Shown here piece after piece: positions 35,543-46,559 of a stretch of 64,000 nt of DNA. A program made the position numbers and the translations under genes. The stretch spans positions 7,293,361 to 7,357,360 of the forward strand of contig CM020501.1 of assembly GCA_009823395.1 (NCBI GenBank), read 5' to 3'. This DNA is from Thamnaconus septentrionalis (lineage: Eukaryota > Chordata > Actinopteri > Tetraodontiformes > Monacanthidae). The notes beneath the pieces were generated by a model. The model saw only the letters and a list, made by a program, of their open reading frames with translations. It was not told where the DNA came from and searched no databases. Position 1 is the first letter of the stretch; each line of letters begins with the position of its first letter.

Positions 35543-35806
35543 CCCCCACCCCCCACCGAGGCCCCCTTTTCCACCTAAAGCGTTTAGTTGCAGCTGACTG
35601 AGCACTTGCAAGCAGTGCAACCGGGAGCGGAAGGGTCGAATTATTTCAACCTACAAGTCGCCCCCAAAACTACTGTAGGACCAAAGAAAAGAGAGAGAGG
35701 GAGAGGGAGTGAGGGGAAGAGGGGAAGAGGGGGACACCGGAAAAAGTTTTTGTTCTTTTCCTTTTTTCCCTCCCATCATCGCCTCCCCCCGTTCTTACCG
35801 GATAAC
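35220..35806 (+). promoter_or_regulatory. pax5: candidate promoter and leader of pax5 exon 1A
   Basis: This interval lies directly before the exon 1A start codon and is GA- and GC-rich, with a (CA)n tract at 35498-35540. I see no convincing TATA box or initiator and cannot place the start site. It is included because exon 1A must have its own leader and promoter here. Mammalian exon 1A uses a B-cell-specific promoter. Confidence 0.35.
35498..35540 (+). repeat. (CA)n microsatellite near pax5 exon 1A
   Basis: About 21 CA units, ending 266 bp before the exon 1A start codon, so it lies in the promoter or leader of that exon. Confidence 0.95.
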
Positions 35807-35852
35807 ATGGACCAGGGCCCCAAGAGTCCTGCACTGCGGCTGGGAAGAGCAG
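35807..35852 (+). CDS. pax5: pax5 exon 1A coding part (distal promoter form)
   Basis: The exon encodes MDQGPKSPALRLGRA plus one base. The donor is GAGCAG|gtaggg. Spliced to exon 2 it gives RA-G-HGGVNQ. Mammalian exon 1A encodes MDLEKNYPTPRTSRT plus one base (46 nt, same phase), giving RT-G-HGGVNQ. The two share length, phase and M1, D2, P8, R11 and R14, but little else. The start has a good Kozak context (aacATGG). The frame stays open upstream to an ATG at 35588, so an N-terminal extension cannot be excluded, but the matching length argues for the 35807 start. In mammals, exon 1A is driven by a lymphoid-restricted promoter, so this is the candidate fish B-cell first exon. Confidence 0.72.
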
Positions 35853-37425
35853 GTAGGGTGGCACCCACTCACACTTGTGCGAAATGCGAGCCTCTTTCGG
35901 TTTAGAATATTTTAAATGTTTGTTTTTTGTTGTTCTGTTGAAAAGTCTCGAAAAGTTATCTGGAGTTAATCGTGACTGCAACAGGCGTTAACTCCATGGC
36001 TGATATGAAGTTAGTGACAGTGCTGAAACCTATATTTAGACATCGTAACTTTTTCCCCTGTAAAATCTAAACGTTTGTTCTCGTTGTAACTAATTTTGAT
36101 TAGAATTCTATTTTCCTGGAATTTAAGTAAAGTGACGAGTGAGGCAGTCTGGGTCTCATCGGGTCCTCATGCTGGTCGTTTAAAAGGTGTTTACAGATTA
36201 TTTCTTCATATGTCTCATATTAACTATTAATTGACTCGTGTGTTTCTCGGAGATACTGTACGGTGCATGTGTGAACTCGTTTGCGTGCGTGTGCGTGTGT
36301 GCGGACATTATGGCTGAAACTTTGCGAGCAGTACGAGTTTGTTCACATTTCACAGTTTATGCTGAAGTTTTAAAAATATAGGCGATAATGTCTATTGGCT
36401 TTGTGGGCTGTAGATGTGAATGTGGAACACACGTATCTCAAGGAATTCGTCTCCTCTCGATGCTGCTGTGTCTGAATTAGCTTATTCAACAGGTTCATCC
36501 CCCGATAGGACTATTCATAAAACAGCGGGGTCTGCCGCAGCAATAGACGAGGCCATCGACCCTGTTATGGCACCCAATGGATATCACATCATTTCATATT
36601 GCTGCCTGCTGCGCCGGCATTGATAAAACGTCGTTAGTCATTAAGAAGCGGCGGGCAGGTGATCCTCTCTCGGAGGGTTCAGCCAGTAAAAGCACGTCTG
36701 CCAACGGTGCCACTGGTTGCCCTTGAAAAAGCAGATTTTAAATTGATTTTTATTTCTTATAGGGAACATTTTATTTTCGCTTTCGTGGCAGGGTTGCCAC
36801 GTGCTCTGATCGCAACACGTTGTCAAAGATTTAACTTTACGGAGCGTTTCTCCCCGATAACTCATTTTTTAGTTGTCGACTTTGCAATGACCAGAGTGAA
36901 AGCAGCGGGATTTGTATCTAACTGGATAATGTCCCTTTAACCAATGAGGCAATCCCAGTTGAAAGCGCGGCCTCTCCTGCTGGCTTGCAGCGTCTCCGGG
37001 CTCTGCTGCTGGGCCTGCACCAACAGAGCCTCCGCCTGCATTCAGCCCCTAGTTTAATACTGCGTGCTTTGGGTGCAAAGAAGGTGATGTGGGAGCGAGC
37101 AGAGATCTGAGGAGCCCACCCCTTCTCTTCTCTTCCCGCCCTGTGACTTGGCCGCGCGTGAAAGTGCACGGGGCCGCTTCTTCTCCAATAATCGTTGCCG
37201 CCATTTCAGAAACTCGTGGCGTCTGAGGTGAGAATTTGTTTTGTGATGGCACCAGAAATACATTTCTGATGTTGAGGGTTTTTTTTTTTATTATATATAT
37301 TTTTTTGTTGTTGCAATACAAGTATGCATGCAGGACGCTCCTTATTTCCTATATATTATTATTACTAATACTGCTATCATTTTTACTACGATAATTATTG
37401 AAAAAGCTCCTTAATAAAGCGCCCC

Positions 37426-37428
<3 letters not shown>

Positions 37429-37476
<48 letters not shown>

Positions 37477-37500
37477 ATACACATACACATACACAAACAC
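37429..37500 (+). repeat. (CA)n/(CATACA)n compound repeat
   Basis: A CA run (to 37472) passes into several CATACA units. Confidence 0.93.
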
Positions 37501-37819
37501 ACATTTCCACACACAGTTAATGGTCAAATTTTATTAAGATCTAGAGATACATTTTTTTTTGCATATAAACTATTTTTTAACAATATTTGGATGACAGTTA
37601 ATGGGGGGAAGGGGGGGGCAAATACATCTCTGATGAGCCAGTCAACGAAAGGAACATACGGTGCGATGACGGCAGAAAGGGAGGGAGGGGGAGGACGCCA
37701 AGGAGACGTGACCTCACATGGCACATAACCTACTTCCGGTCTGACCTCAAGTGCCCGATAGTGGGGCAGGGCCTGACAGACGGCAGATCGCTCGTCACTT
37801 GAATCATCATCTTCGCCAT

Positions 37820-37823
37820 CACC

Positions 37824-37880
<57 letters not shown>
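37820..37880 (+). repeat. (CCA)n/(TCA)n compound trinucleotide repeat
   Basis: About six CCA units pass directly into about fourteen TCA units, between pax5 exons 1A and 1B. Confidence 0.93.
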
Positions 37881-38014
37881 GAGTCAAATAATCACAAACA
37901 GATCAATCTGATCGGGAGGAAGACCCGCCTTGAGCGAGCGGACTCTCCTCCTCGAGGTTCGGTTCATTCAACCTTCCGCATTTTTCCATCTATTAGCTAT
38001 GACTTTTATATTTC

Positions 38015-38440
38015 AGGAGCAAATGAAAACTTAAGGAGAGATACGGGCAGCTTTCTCATTATGTTTACAGTCAGCGGGCGTGTAATAAACGAGCTTGGCG
38101 GAGTTAACATGCGCTATTAATTTTTCATTGCTTTTCCGTTTCGAGTCTCGGGCGCAAAAAGGCAAAACAGCCGCGGCTTTAATGCTGGATGGAGGCAGCG
38201 GGAGGAAGAGGAGTACGAGGAGGAGGAGGAGGAGGAAGGGAAGTGAAGAAGGAAGACGGAGCACTTAGACGGCAGCGTCGCTTCCAATTTGCCTGCGAAA
38301 TGATTATCACAAGTCAAACACGCCGCTCGTAACGTTTTAAAAAAGAGCCCCCCTCCCTCTCCCCCTCCCATTTCCAAGGTAATGAAATATGGTAATGCTT
38401 TGGACCCCCGGATTAAAGTCGTCCTATCCTGATGGAACTT
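38015..38440. promoter_or_regulatory. candidate conserved block between pax5 exons 1A and 1B
   Basis: Complex sequence with GCGCTATTAATTTTTCATTG (38111), CGGCTTTAATGCTGG (38173), GAAATGATTATCACAAG (38296) and GGTAATGAAATATGGTAATG (38379). It is interrupted by a GGA-rich run at about 38205-38240. Confidence 0.35.
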
Positions 38441-39879
38441 TTTTCTCCCCCAAAAATTTTCAAGCCTAAAGCAACAACAATTTGTATACATGATTGATTG
38501 TGTTTGGATTTTTTTAATTGCTTATGTATTTAATTTGCAAATCGAAGAGACAAGAGGCGAGAACTGGGGGTGGGGGTGGCGGGCGGGGGAAATAGGGGGG
38601 GGGGGGGTATTCGAGTAAATGAGAAAGCAGAGTTGCTGCTGAATGAGAAGAGGGACAACAAAAATAAAAGCAGGCAAACAGGCAGAACGTGGAGGTGAGA
38701 CTCTTAGTTTAGACTTTTGACGACTCTTTTAAAAAAATATATATTATTCATTTTTTTATATAATTATTTATCTGTATTTTCTTTAAATGAAATGCATCAT
38801 TAAAATGCAGCTACAGAATAATATTTTCTTGATGTAATTTGCATTAAAAAATCAATCAAATAATCTCTCTTTTTTTTTTTAAAAGAAATTAATTTCTATT
38901 TTCTCCCACCCCTAATTCCACCCTTTCCCGTTCTGACCTAAATCACAGGCCTATGCTGTTTGGTAGATGTATTTTTATTCCAAATACAAAACTTAAACTG
39001 GAAAATTGTGATCTATTCGTGGCATCTTGATGTGTTTGCTTCACAGAAATAAATAAATTAAAAAATGATTGTCTGCCAGATTGCGCTGTAGGGCCTAAAT
39101 CAAAGGCCTCCTCAGTGAGGAGACATGGAATATGAATGAGGATGAACATGAATACTTCAAATCTGATTTTAGACTCAGTGGATTAAACTACTAATCCGTG
39201 GGATATATTACGAAAAAAAATATTTACTTCTCACCAAAAGAAATTTTTTTTTCAAGCCTTCATCACACTCGTGCGCATCGCTTCGGAGGCCTTGAACTCA
39301 TCTGAGGTGCATTCAGGGTCCTGGTGTGCTGCTTGATGTACACACTTACTTCCGGTATAGCGATAGTAAAGTTCTGCTCAAGTACGGCCCTTCTTAGTGT
39401 GAATGTATTTGTAGGTACGCGTGCGTGTGGGCATATTTTAAAAAAAAAAGCAAAGAAAGAAAGAAAGAAAAAGTAAAAAGCTGAACGCCCCCTCGTGGCT
39501 CAGTGTGTAACAGCCTCGCGCCAGAAGCACTTGGAAAAAAGCGTTCAGGAAATCACTTCTGGTCGGATTTCTAAGAATAGTAATATAACAAGTGAAGTGT
39601 CTTTGTGCTCATGCCGAGAGCCGCCTGTGCATTTAATTTAGTTTAGATGTGAAGGTGTGGACTGGAATATCTACACAAAAACTGACGAGAAAAGGGAAAT
39701 AAACTCAATAGTACTCAGTATTAGCAGATTGCCTTGAGGTACATCCACTCTGTGAATCTGTGGAGGATAAAGCTTAATAAGAAACCTTATTGTGTGTTGT
39801 TTTTTTGCAGACAAACAATACTTACAAGCTTCCTCATATTATTTTTTTGCCTCCGTACGTGGGCTTAACATGATTATGT

Positions 39880-40081
39880 TCCTCATGTTTAGTACTTAAC
39901 GCGTCAAACCGGGTTAATGCGGAGTCCGAGCGGGCTTGCGAAACGATTTCATGTCTAGAAAGAGGAAGAAGGGAAATAACACTTTTTAATTTGGCCTATG
40001 CTTGAGGCTATTTGTATGGTTAATATTAGAGGGCGAGGCTTAGATGTGCCCTCTCGAATCAGGTGGGACTCGCACGTAATG

Positions 40082-40151
<70 letters not shown>

Positions 40152-40330
40152 CGAGTGCAAAGTGTGCAGCTCGCCAATTGCATTTCATTAAAAGCGGCAT
40201 CCGCTCGGATCCGCAATCAATTAGGCAATGAGCGGCAATGCATGTTTTATAGGTTTTCCCCTCACTTCTCCGCAAGCTAAAGATTTATAACATTTGAGCC
40301 GGAGCAGGAGGGTGTAATTATGCGCAGACT
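39880..40330. promoter_or_regulatory. candidate conserved block upstream of the exon 1B promoter
   Basis: Two complex arms flank the (CT)n tract at 40084-40147. Motifs include TTTCATTAAAAGCGG (40182), CAATCAATTAGGCAATG (40214) and GTGTAATTATGCGCAG (40311). It lies 0.5-0.9 kb before the CCAAT array, so it could act on the exon 1B promoter. Confidence 0.36.
40084..40147 (+). repeat. (CT)n microsatellite
   Basis: About 31 CT units embedded within a regulatory-looking block (39880-40330), splitting it in two. Confidence 0.95.
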
Positions 40331-40594
40331 GACTGATTTCGGTTAAAAAAAACAACAAAACAAAAACAAACGAAAAGAGCAAACAAACAAAAAACTCTTG
40401 ACCGGATTCACTGTTTTTTGGCCCTGATTGGTCAAAGTTCAAACTTTCACCTTCAGTGTTTTTTTTCCCGAAGCAGCGCCACCCTGCAATCAACCTTGTT
40501 TTTAATTCACACAAATTGATGAATGTATTTCATCACTCATCTTTCTCTCAGAAATGGACAATTACAGTCGGAGCTCCTGCGCAATCCCCCATTA

Positions 40595-40602
40595 TATATA
40601 AA
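40595..40602 (+). promoter_or_regulatory. pax5: TATA-like box upstream of the exon 1B CpG region
   Basis: A TATATAAA sits about 1.7 kb before the exon 1B start codon and about 225 bp before the CCAAT array. It could serve an alternative upstream start site. It could equally be a chance A/T motif, since the surrounding DNA is A/T-rich. Confidence 0.25.
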
Positions 40603-40819
40603 ACCTTGCTGCAACTAAGCCTCATTTTTTAGTAATACTCACTTAATTAGCCATTTAATATTGACATGAATAAATTGAGCGCAAATGAGTAGAAAGGCGC
40701 GCACTTTTCCCCCTTTTTTCTTTTCTCTTTTTTTCACTCCGTTAATTGAAATTAAACATATGATCGCCCCCCCCCCCCCATCCCTCCCCCCTCCCCATCG
40801 TGTTGCCTCACCGCCGCCT

Positions 40820-41000
40820 CGCCATTGGACGACGCGCCGGCCGTGTGGCGCGTCATTGGTCCACATGGTTTCGCATTGGCCAATCAGCTCTCTCTCTCCC
40901 CCCCCACCCCCCAACCCAGGCCGGTGGGTGTCTATTGTGCGCGGGGGGGCTGCTGCTGCCGCTGACGTAGGCGCCGCGCCGCCGTCGTGATTGGCCGAGA
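40820..41000 (+). promoter_or_regulatory. pax5: CCAAT-box array and CpG island, pax5 exon 1B promoter
   Basis: Five CCAAT/ATTGG boxes lie within 171 bp: ATTGG at 40824, 40855, 40875 and 40990, and CCAAT at 40880. They sit in a CpG-rich stretch with GC-box-like and GGCGCG runs. The third and fourth form a back-to-back GCATTGGCCAATCA palindrome. NF-Y binds such sites, typically 60-100 bp upstream of TATA-less start sites, which would put transcription start near 41000-41100. It is 1.3-1.5 kb before the exon 1B ATG, so a long leader is implied. Confidence 0.65.
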
Positions 41001-41049
41001 CTCCGCCGTGAGTGACGGGCAAGAGCTGGACGGCGCGTGGGGTTGGGAG

Positions 41050-42313
41050 CGCGGGCGCTGTCCGCACGAGAGTAGGTCCTGAAACGCACCGCGCGCCACC
41101 ACCGTGTTGTGTTATTCACGCAGGCAGGCAAGGCAGGCAGGCAGGGCGCAAGACGAAGCTTCTAGATTTATATATTTTTTCCCAGGTGGTTGAAGGAGCC
41201 CTGAGCGCCAAATTCCACATGAGAACATTTCGACACGTTTTCCCTTCTGCTGGAGCAAACAGGCTTGTCAATTTTGGACAGGAGTGATTTTTGATCTTGT
41301 TGTTGATCATTTCCAGGGCGAAGAAGCGCGCCTTCAAAACTCTCCTCCTGGAGCAGTAGAGTTGCGCATCTGTCCCGCACAGAGCTGTGCGTGCTAGAGT
41401 GACTCGCACAGATATACAGGATCTCTGCTGCTCCAACCGTTCTGTTTTGTTTAAACGCGAACGTTGTTTTTTTGCCCTTCACTTCACTGTCATGCTGGAG
41501 ACAACGCTTCAAGATGTGAGCAGCCGCAGTCCGCTCGCACCGGCTTCATTGATGGGAGATTACCGAGAGTTATTATGAGAGCACCTGCCGCGGAGGCTTT
41601 CTGACAGGCAGACATGTACAGCTAACAACCAGGAAGAGAAAAACTAAATAACTGCTGTGGATCTGTAGGGAACTCTTGATTTAACTTCCCTATCCCATCC
41701 GCAGATTTTTTTCTTTTTTTGTCCATTTATATTTTTGATCTGTACGTCTTCCGAAAGATTTTAAGGGGACGTCGAAGGAGAAGGTCGCCCTCCCCCCATC
41801 GCCTCCGCGGTGCAGGAGTTGCAGCTAGTGGACAGACAGGGAGACAGGGGGATACTTTTGCTGATTTTGTTTTTTGCGGGGTTTTTTTTTTAAACAACCC
41901 CCCTCCTCCTCCCCAAATAAGGTATTTTTTAAATCTAGTTTTACTTGGTCTGGTGGACGCGAGTCATCGAGAAGCTGAAGGAGGAATGTGCGCTCAGCTT
42001 CTCTTGTTCATCCTCTGGTTTTGGAGAGTCTGACTTGGTGAGATGTCCCGTCCACACCAGGAAGGAGCCCGTCTATGATTTTTTTTTGACCTGGCACTGA
42101 AAACAAATTTTTCTTAAATTATATCATGTTTTATTTTTTATTTTTTTTTAAAATACGTTTGTAGTCTTTGCTTGACTTGGTAAAAAACGAGAGAAACTGT
42201 TTGAAAGGAAGTGGCCCTCTTCTCCACTGAGCGGAGGTCACGGTGGCCGACAAGCGGTGCGTCCTGTTGTATTTTTTAAAGAGCCTTGTTGACGGGGCCC
42301 TCACGCCGTGCAG
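41050..42313 (+). other. pax5: pax5 exon 1B 5' untranslated leader (inferred)
   Basis: No convincing intron breaks this stretch between the CCAAT array and the exon 1B start codon, so it is read as a leader of roughly 1.2 kb. It contains several upstream ATGs. One at 41492 opens a 28-codon frame ending at 41578 (MLETTLQDVSSRSPLAPASL at its start). Such upstream frames would be expected to lower translation. The start and any splicing are inferred. Confidence 0.4.
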
Positions 42314-42356
42314 ATGGAGATTCACTGTAAACACGACCCATTTGCAGCGATGCACA
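42314..42356 (+). CDS. pax5: pax5 exon 1B coding part (proximal promoter form)
   Basis: The exon encodes MEIHCKHDPFAAMH plus one base and splices through CAC A|gtaagt to exon 2 (GG CAT GGT), giving MHR-HGGVNQ. This is essentially identical to the exon 1B N-terminus of mouse and zebrafish Pax5 (MEIHCKHDPFA-MHRHGG), which is the clearest diagnostic of Pax5 in the window. In mammals, exon 1B is used in brain, testis and B cells. It lies 6.5 kb downstream of exon 1A. Confidence 0.96.
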
Positions 42357-43210
42357 GTAAGTTTCTACCTTCTTTATCGTTTCCGCGTTCTGCATGATGC
42401 CCTTTTTGCCGAAATGCAACTAGACCCGCAACTCATACCCCTTTAGAATCAACTCACAGCTGTGCATGCGGAACAACGGCGCGGAGAGTGGCACCATTTA
42501 ATGAAAATCATCATTAAATCGTCTCATACTCTGAACCTCAAAGTCAAATATTTAATGATTGTTTTATTTTTGCGGTCAAGTATTTTTTTTTTTAACCCAT
42601 ACAAATCTAAATAAAATGGGCCAAATTTGGTCAATTCACAAAACAATCCTATTGTTTTCATTTATACACAATATACATTTAAAACAATTTCTATTTAATT
42701 AGGAATAATTTTAAAAATGTAGCGATCAGAACTTTGTTGGTATGACTTGGTTGAGATCTCCTTCCAAAAATTATTTTTGGAAGTTTTTTGTTTTGACAGA
42801 AAATGTATTTGTTTTTGTTTTTTGTTTTTTTTTGTTTTTTTTCCTTAAATGGCTATTTCGTAGAAAGGGCTTTTTTTTTTGCATTGTTTAACTCGTGCCA
42901 AATTGAAACCAAAATAATATTACATCATAAATTTACCTGTTTATTAAATCGTAATTCACATGCACGTTGACGTACTTTTGATTTGTATTTTTTCTAAATC
43001 AGCTTGTTGATTGTAGGACCGGCTCTTTGGCTGTTGCATGTGGGACACTTAAAAAGAAATGCCGAAATACACATTGTCAAAAACTTCAGGCCACGGTGGC
43101 TATATGGGGTTTTGGTTGTTGTTGTTCAGCGTTTTTGCTATTTGTTGTGTGACACGGTCTGCTGCACGTCCCTCTTCTTGCGGGGTTGGGGGTTGCAAGG
43201 GTTAGAGACG

Positions 43211-43264
<54 letters not shown>

Positions 43265-43412
43265 TGAGAACACAACAAAGAATGAGCAAAAACTGAACTT
43301 GATCCACATCACGGAGACACAAACTGCTCACAGAGATCCGCTGCTCACCGGCCGACGAATACTAACAACAAGGTGAGCCTCCGCTGATCCCTCCGCAGGG
43401 AAATCCTCCTAT

Positions 43413-43454
<42 letters not shown>
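43413..43454 (+). repeat. (CAG)14 trinucleotide repeat
   Basis: Fourteen perfect CAG units on the sense strand of the pax5 first intron, about 1.06 kb after exon 1B. Confidence 0.95.
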
Positions 43455-43455
<1 letters not shown>

Positions 43456-44104
43456 TCACCCGCACCCACAGAGCGAGCGGTCGCTCCGAGCAGCTGCGTC
43501 CTGCCCAAGGACACTTCGGCAGCACAAGGTGCTCTGGGACCCGTTACATGGAGGAGGGGTGTGGTGGTGGTGGTGGTGGTGGTAGGGTGTGTGCGTGTGT
43601 AGGGGGGCGCACAACTTGTTCACTCAGTCGTGACATGGCGGGCACTGCTTTGTGTTCGCCTTCCATTCTCTGGGAATTTAATTTACAAAAGTGACCCCGC
43701 TTGTTAGGACCAGACCACAGACACGGAGAGACAAGGCCACTTTGGTAGAGAGACAGCCGCAGCATTTTTTTAATTTTTTTTTGCTTTAAGGTGAAGCTGC
43801 AAATCTGTGAACAGGCAGGGAAAAAACAGCACCAACACAGCAACCCTGAAAACCCTTTAAATGAACTGGAAATGGTTTAAATACACGATTAAACAGGAAA
43901 AGATGTTTTCCAAAATCGTGTTTTTCCTGTGTGTGTGTGTGTGTGTGTGTGTGTGCATTTATCGTGTCAAATGCTTCACAGCTTGGGATGGAAGTTTAGT
44001 GCCGGGGAAAAAGCGTGTTAGGTGACAGACAGACAGACAGACAGACAGGTTCCCACGGTGCGTTAGAGGGGCGAAAACTTCCCTCTTCGTTATCCATTTC
44101 TTCA

Positions 44105-44107
<3 letters not shown>

Positions 44108-44164
<57 letters not shown>

Positions 44165-44210
44165 GCCTTGAAGAAGAAGAAGAAGAAGAAGAAGGAGAAG
44201 AAGAAAAAAA
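44108..44210 (+). repeat. (CA)n followed by (GAA)n
   Basis: A CA tract (44108-44162) followed within ten bases by a GAA-rich tract (44171-44210). Confidence 0.93.
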
Positions 44211-44439
44211 AAGAAATACTAGAACGAATCATGTTTCCCCTTCCCCGCCGTTCGTTCCACCAGCAGAGGCAATGATCCGCGGTCGTGGCGGCGCCGCAGC
44301 GGAGCTAAAGTTATAGATGTCAGAGGCCGGAGACGCTTTAAAACGATTACACCCAAAAATGTCAAAGGTTTAGAGAAAGAGAGGTCGGAATGAATCGAGT
44401 GTGACGCGTGAAAATGTTTGACGGGCCTGTCTGAGGATG

Positions 44440-44443
<4 letters not shown>

Positions 44444-44486
<43 letters not shown>

Positions 44487-44572
44487 TACCTCCAACTCGC
44501 TCTCTCTCTTTCTCCCTCCACCTCTCACTCTCTCTACCTCCAACTCTCTCTATCTCCCTCTCTCTCTCTCTG
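44444..44572 (+). repeat. (CT)n with a degenerate pyrimidine higher-order repeat
   Basis: A perfect CT run (to 44482) passes into a degenerate array in which CTCTACCTCCAACTC occurs twice (about 44484 and 44533). Confidence 0.85.
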
Positions 44573-45570
44573 TCACCCTTTCTCGCCCCCATTTTTTTTA
44601 TTAACTGTTAAAACCAGATTTAGTCACAAGTTCGTTTTTATACGTGCAGGTGGTGATTCATGAACTGCGTTTGATTTTACGCTGAAATGTGACACAGTTA
44701 AAAACAAAAATTATTATTATTATTTTATTTTATTTATTTATTTTGGGGTGGTGGGGGGGCGTTTCTTCGCTTGGACGCAAAAAAATAATCCGTACTCGCT
44801 CGTCCAATGAACAGAAAAAAATAAACGCAGACGGAGAAAGAGGTTTTTTTTTTTTTAATTTTGGTTTTTATTAAAATGGAGCTTTAAGAGATGCTCACCA
44901 CTAAAACCACCCGTCAGGAATGTTTTATTTTATTTTATTTTTTTTAAATAATCTGTATCAGGTAATTGTAATGGTAATGAGCTGAATTTCATAAGAACAC
45001 ATTGTGATGGTAATGATGGTATGCAATATATTTAGCTGTGGTGGAGGTGTCCCACACACAAGGGTGGAAACATATGATCATTTGTTAAATGTATTAATTT
45101 AATTCAGATAAATCACATATCAACCTCTGGACAGTTCAATAAAGAAAAATGATTAAGATTGACGAAGCATTTTTAAACATCTTTATTTTTTGCGCGTTTT
45201 TTTTTCTCTCCCCTTCAATCAAATATGGGCCTGCTGCTCCTGTCGGAGATCTCTGGCAAACAGACGCATTTTGATACAAGTTTCTAATAAATATAACAGT
45301 TCATTAACAAGATCCCCAGGGTCACATGTCAAAACGTTAATTATTTCACATTTTCAAGAAAAAAGGTGAATAAATAAATAAATAACACAACGCGCTCCCT
45401 GCGAAGAAGAAGAAGAAGAAAAAAAGCCTGCCTGGCACATCTCACAGATCTATTCACACTGTTTGCTCAAGGAAATTTGCTTCATCTGTATTCTCTTGGG
45501 CAACTTTCCAAACGGGGTTTCAGCCAAAAGTAATTTCTACTCCCTCCCTCGTTTTTCAAGACAGCAAAGG

Positions 45571-45574
<4 letters not shown>

Positions 45575-45629
<55 letters not shown>
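45575..45629 (+). repeat. (GA)n microsatellite
   Basis: About 27 GA units in the pax5 first intron. Confidence 0.95.
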
Positions 45630-45630
<1 letters not shown>

Positions 45631-45723
45631 ACCAGTGGCGATGTTGTGCTTTTTGCTTTATTTTTGAGTCGTCAGGCCGTGACGAGGCAGATGAGAGATG
45701 AGTGAGTGAGGGAGGCAGACAGG

Positions 45724-45759
45724 CTGACTGACTGACTGACTGACTGACTGACTGACTGA
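45724..45759 (+). repeat. (ACTG)n tetranucleotide repeat
   Basis: About nine TGAC/ACTG units. Confidence 0.93.
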
Positions 45760-46559
45760 GACGAGAAGAGGCAGGAAGGAAGAGACAGAGGGAGCCTAAT
45801 AGACCTTATTTTCTGGATGGCAGAGCTCAAATATATTCTGCTTTATCTCTGTATGTTTTTCCCCTCCCCCCTCTTCTCCTGGAAACATTGAATCAATCAA
45901 ACATTTAAGAAAGGAGTTGGGCTCTTAAGTCAGCTCTTTAAAAAAAGGATAAATAAATAAAATACAACTGGGATGCATAATGACTCCCGGTCCCCCCGGC
46001 TGCCTTCTCTGTCCCTCTCTGATTCTGGCTCTCCAGGATGGAAGCGAAACCACTGGCCTCTGCCAACACTTTGCCTCTGGAGACCGAGGCTTCAGCTCTC
46101 TGGCCCAATTTTGGATTACAGAGAAAAAAAAGGGGTTCTTTGTATCTAATTTTGATCAGGGCCCTGGCTGGCTGGGCCAACTGCTGTTGATTGAATTTCT
46201 GGGAGCAAGTGGTTAATTTGTTTGGTCAGTGTGCTGAAGCCTGTCACTCCACACAGCTGAGATTGAAGAAGACCGGCCCTGGATTTTGTCTTTCCTCCAC
46301 ACAAAAGGCGTGACATGCATCCCCCAGAAGCTGAGCTCAATGATGAGAGATCTGCAGATCATTTTGTCCACACTTAAAAAAACACATAACCTGTTTTTTA
46401 AATGACCTACGAGACTCCTAAAAAAATGCTGCATCTTGTATCGCTGATTGAAGGAATTACACTCACTAGGCCGATAAACAAATGCCTTCAGAGAAGTTAT
46501 TGCGTTGGTTCCTATCAGCATTTATAGGCGCTGGAGAAAGAAAAATACATTTTAAAACA

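Larger units (their letters stand above)
27421..35806. other. intergenic region between zcchc7 and pax5 exon 1A
   Basis: About 8.4 kb of mostly A/T-rich DNA with no coding signal separates the two divergent genes. It holds (GA)n tracts, an A20 run at 29235-29254, a 400-bp MITE (30935-31334), a (CA)n tract, a regulatory-looking block (about 32730-33075), a CpG-rich patch (about 34030-34240) and a possible hAT relic (about 34650-34700). Nothing between 27421 and 28830 or between 29600 and 30900 drew my attention. Confidence 0.75.
35853..42313 (+). other. region between pax5 exons 1A and 1B
   Basis: The exon 1A transcript would splice over this stretch (13,874 nt to exon 2). It contains regulatory-looking blocks at about 38015-38440 and 39880-40330, (CA)n at 37429-37472, (CCA)n/(TCA)n at 37820-37880, (CT)n at 40084-40147, and the exon 1B promoter and leader from about 40590. 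There is no additional coding exon that I can support. Confidence 0.7.

Noticed and set aside
35588..35806. N-terminal extension of pax5 exon 1A from an in-frame ATG at 35588.
   Set aside because: The frame is open by chance over low-complexity GA/T-rich DNA, the sequence has no family resemblance, and the 35807 start gives exactly the mammalian exon 1A length.
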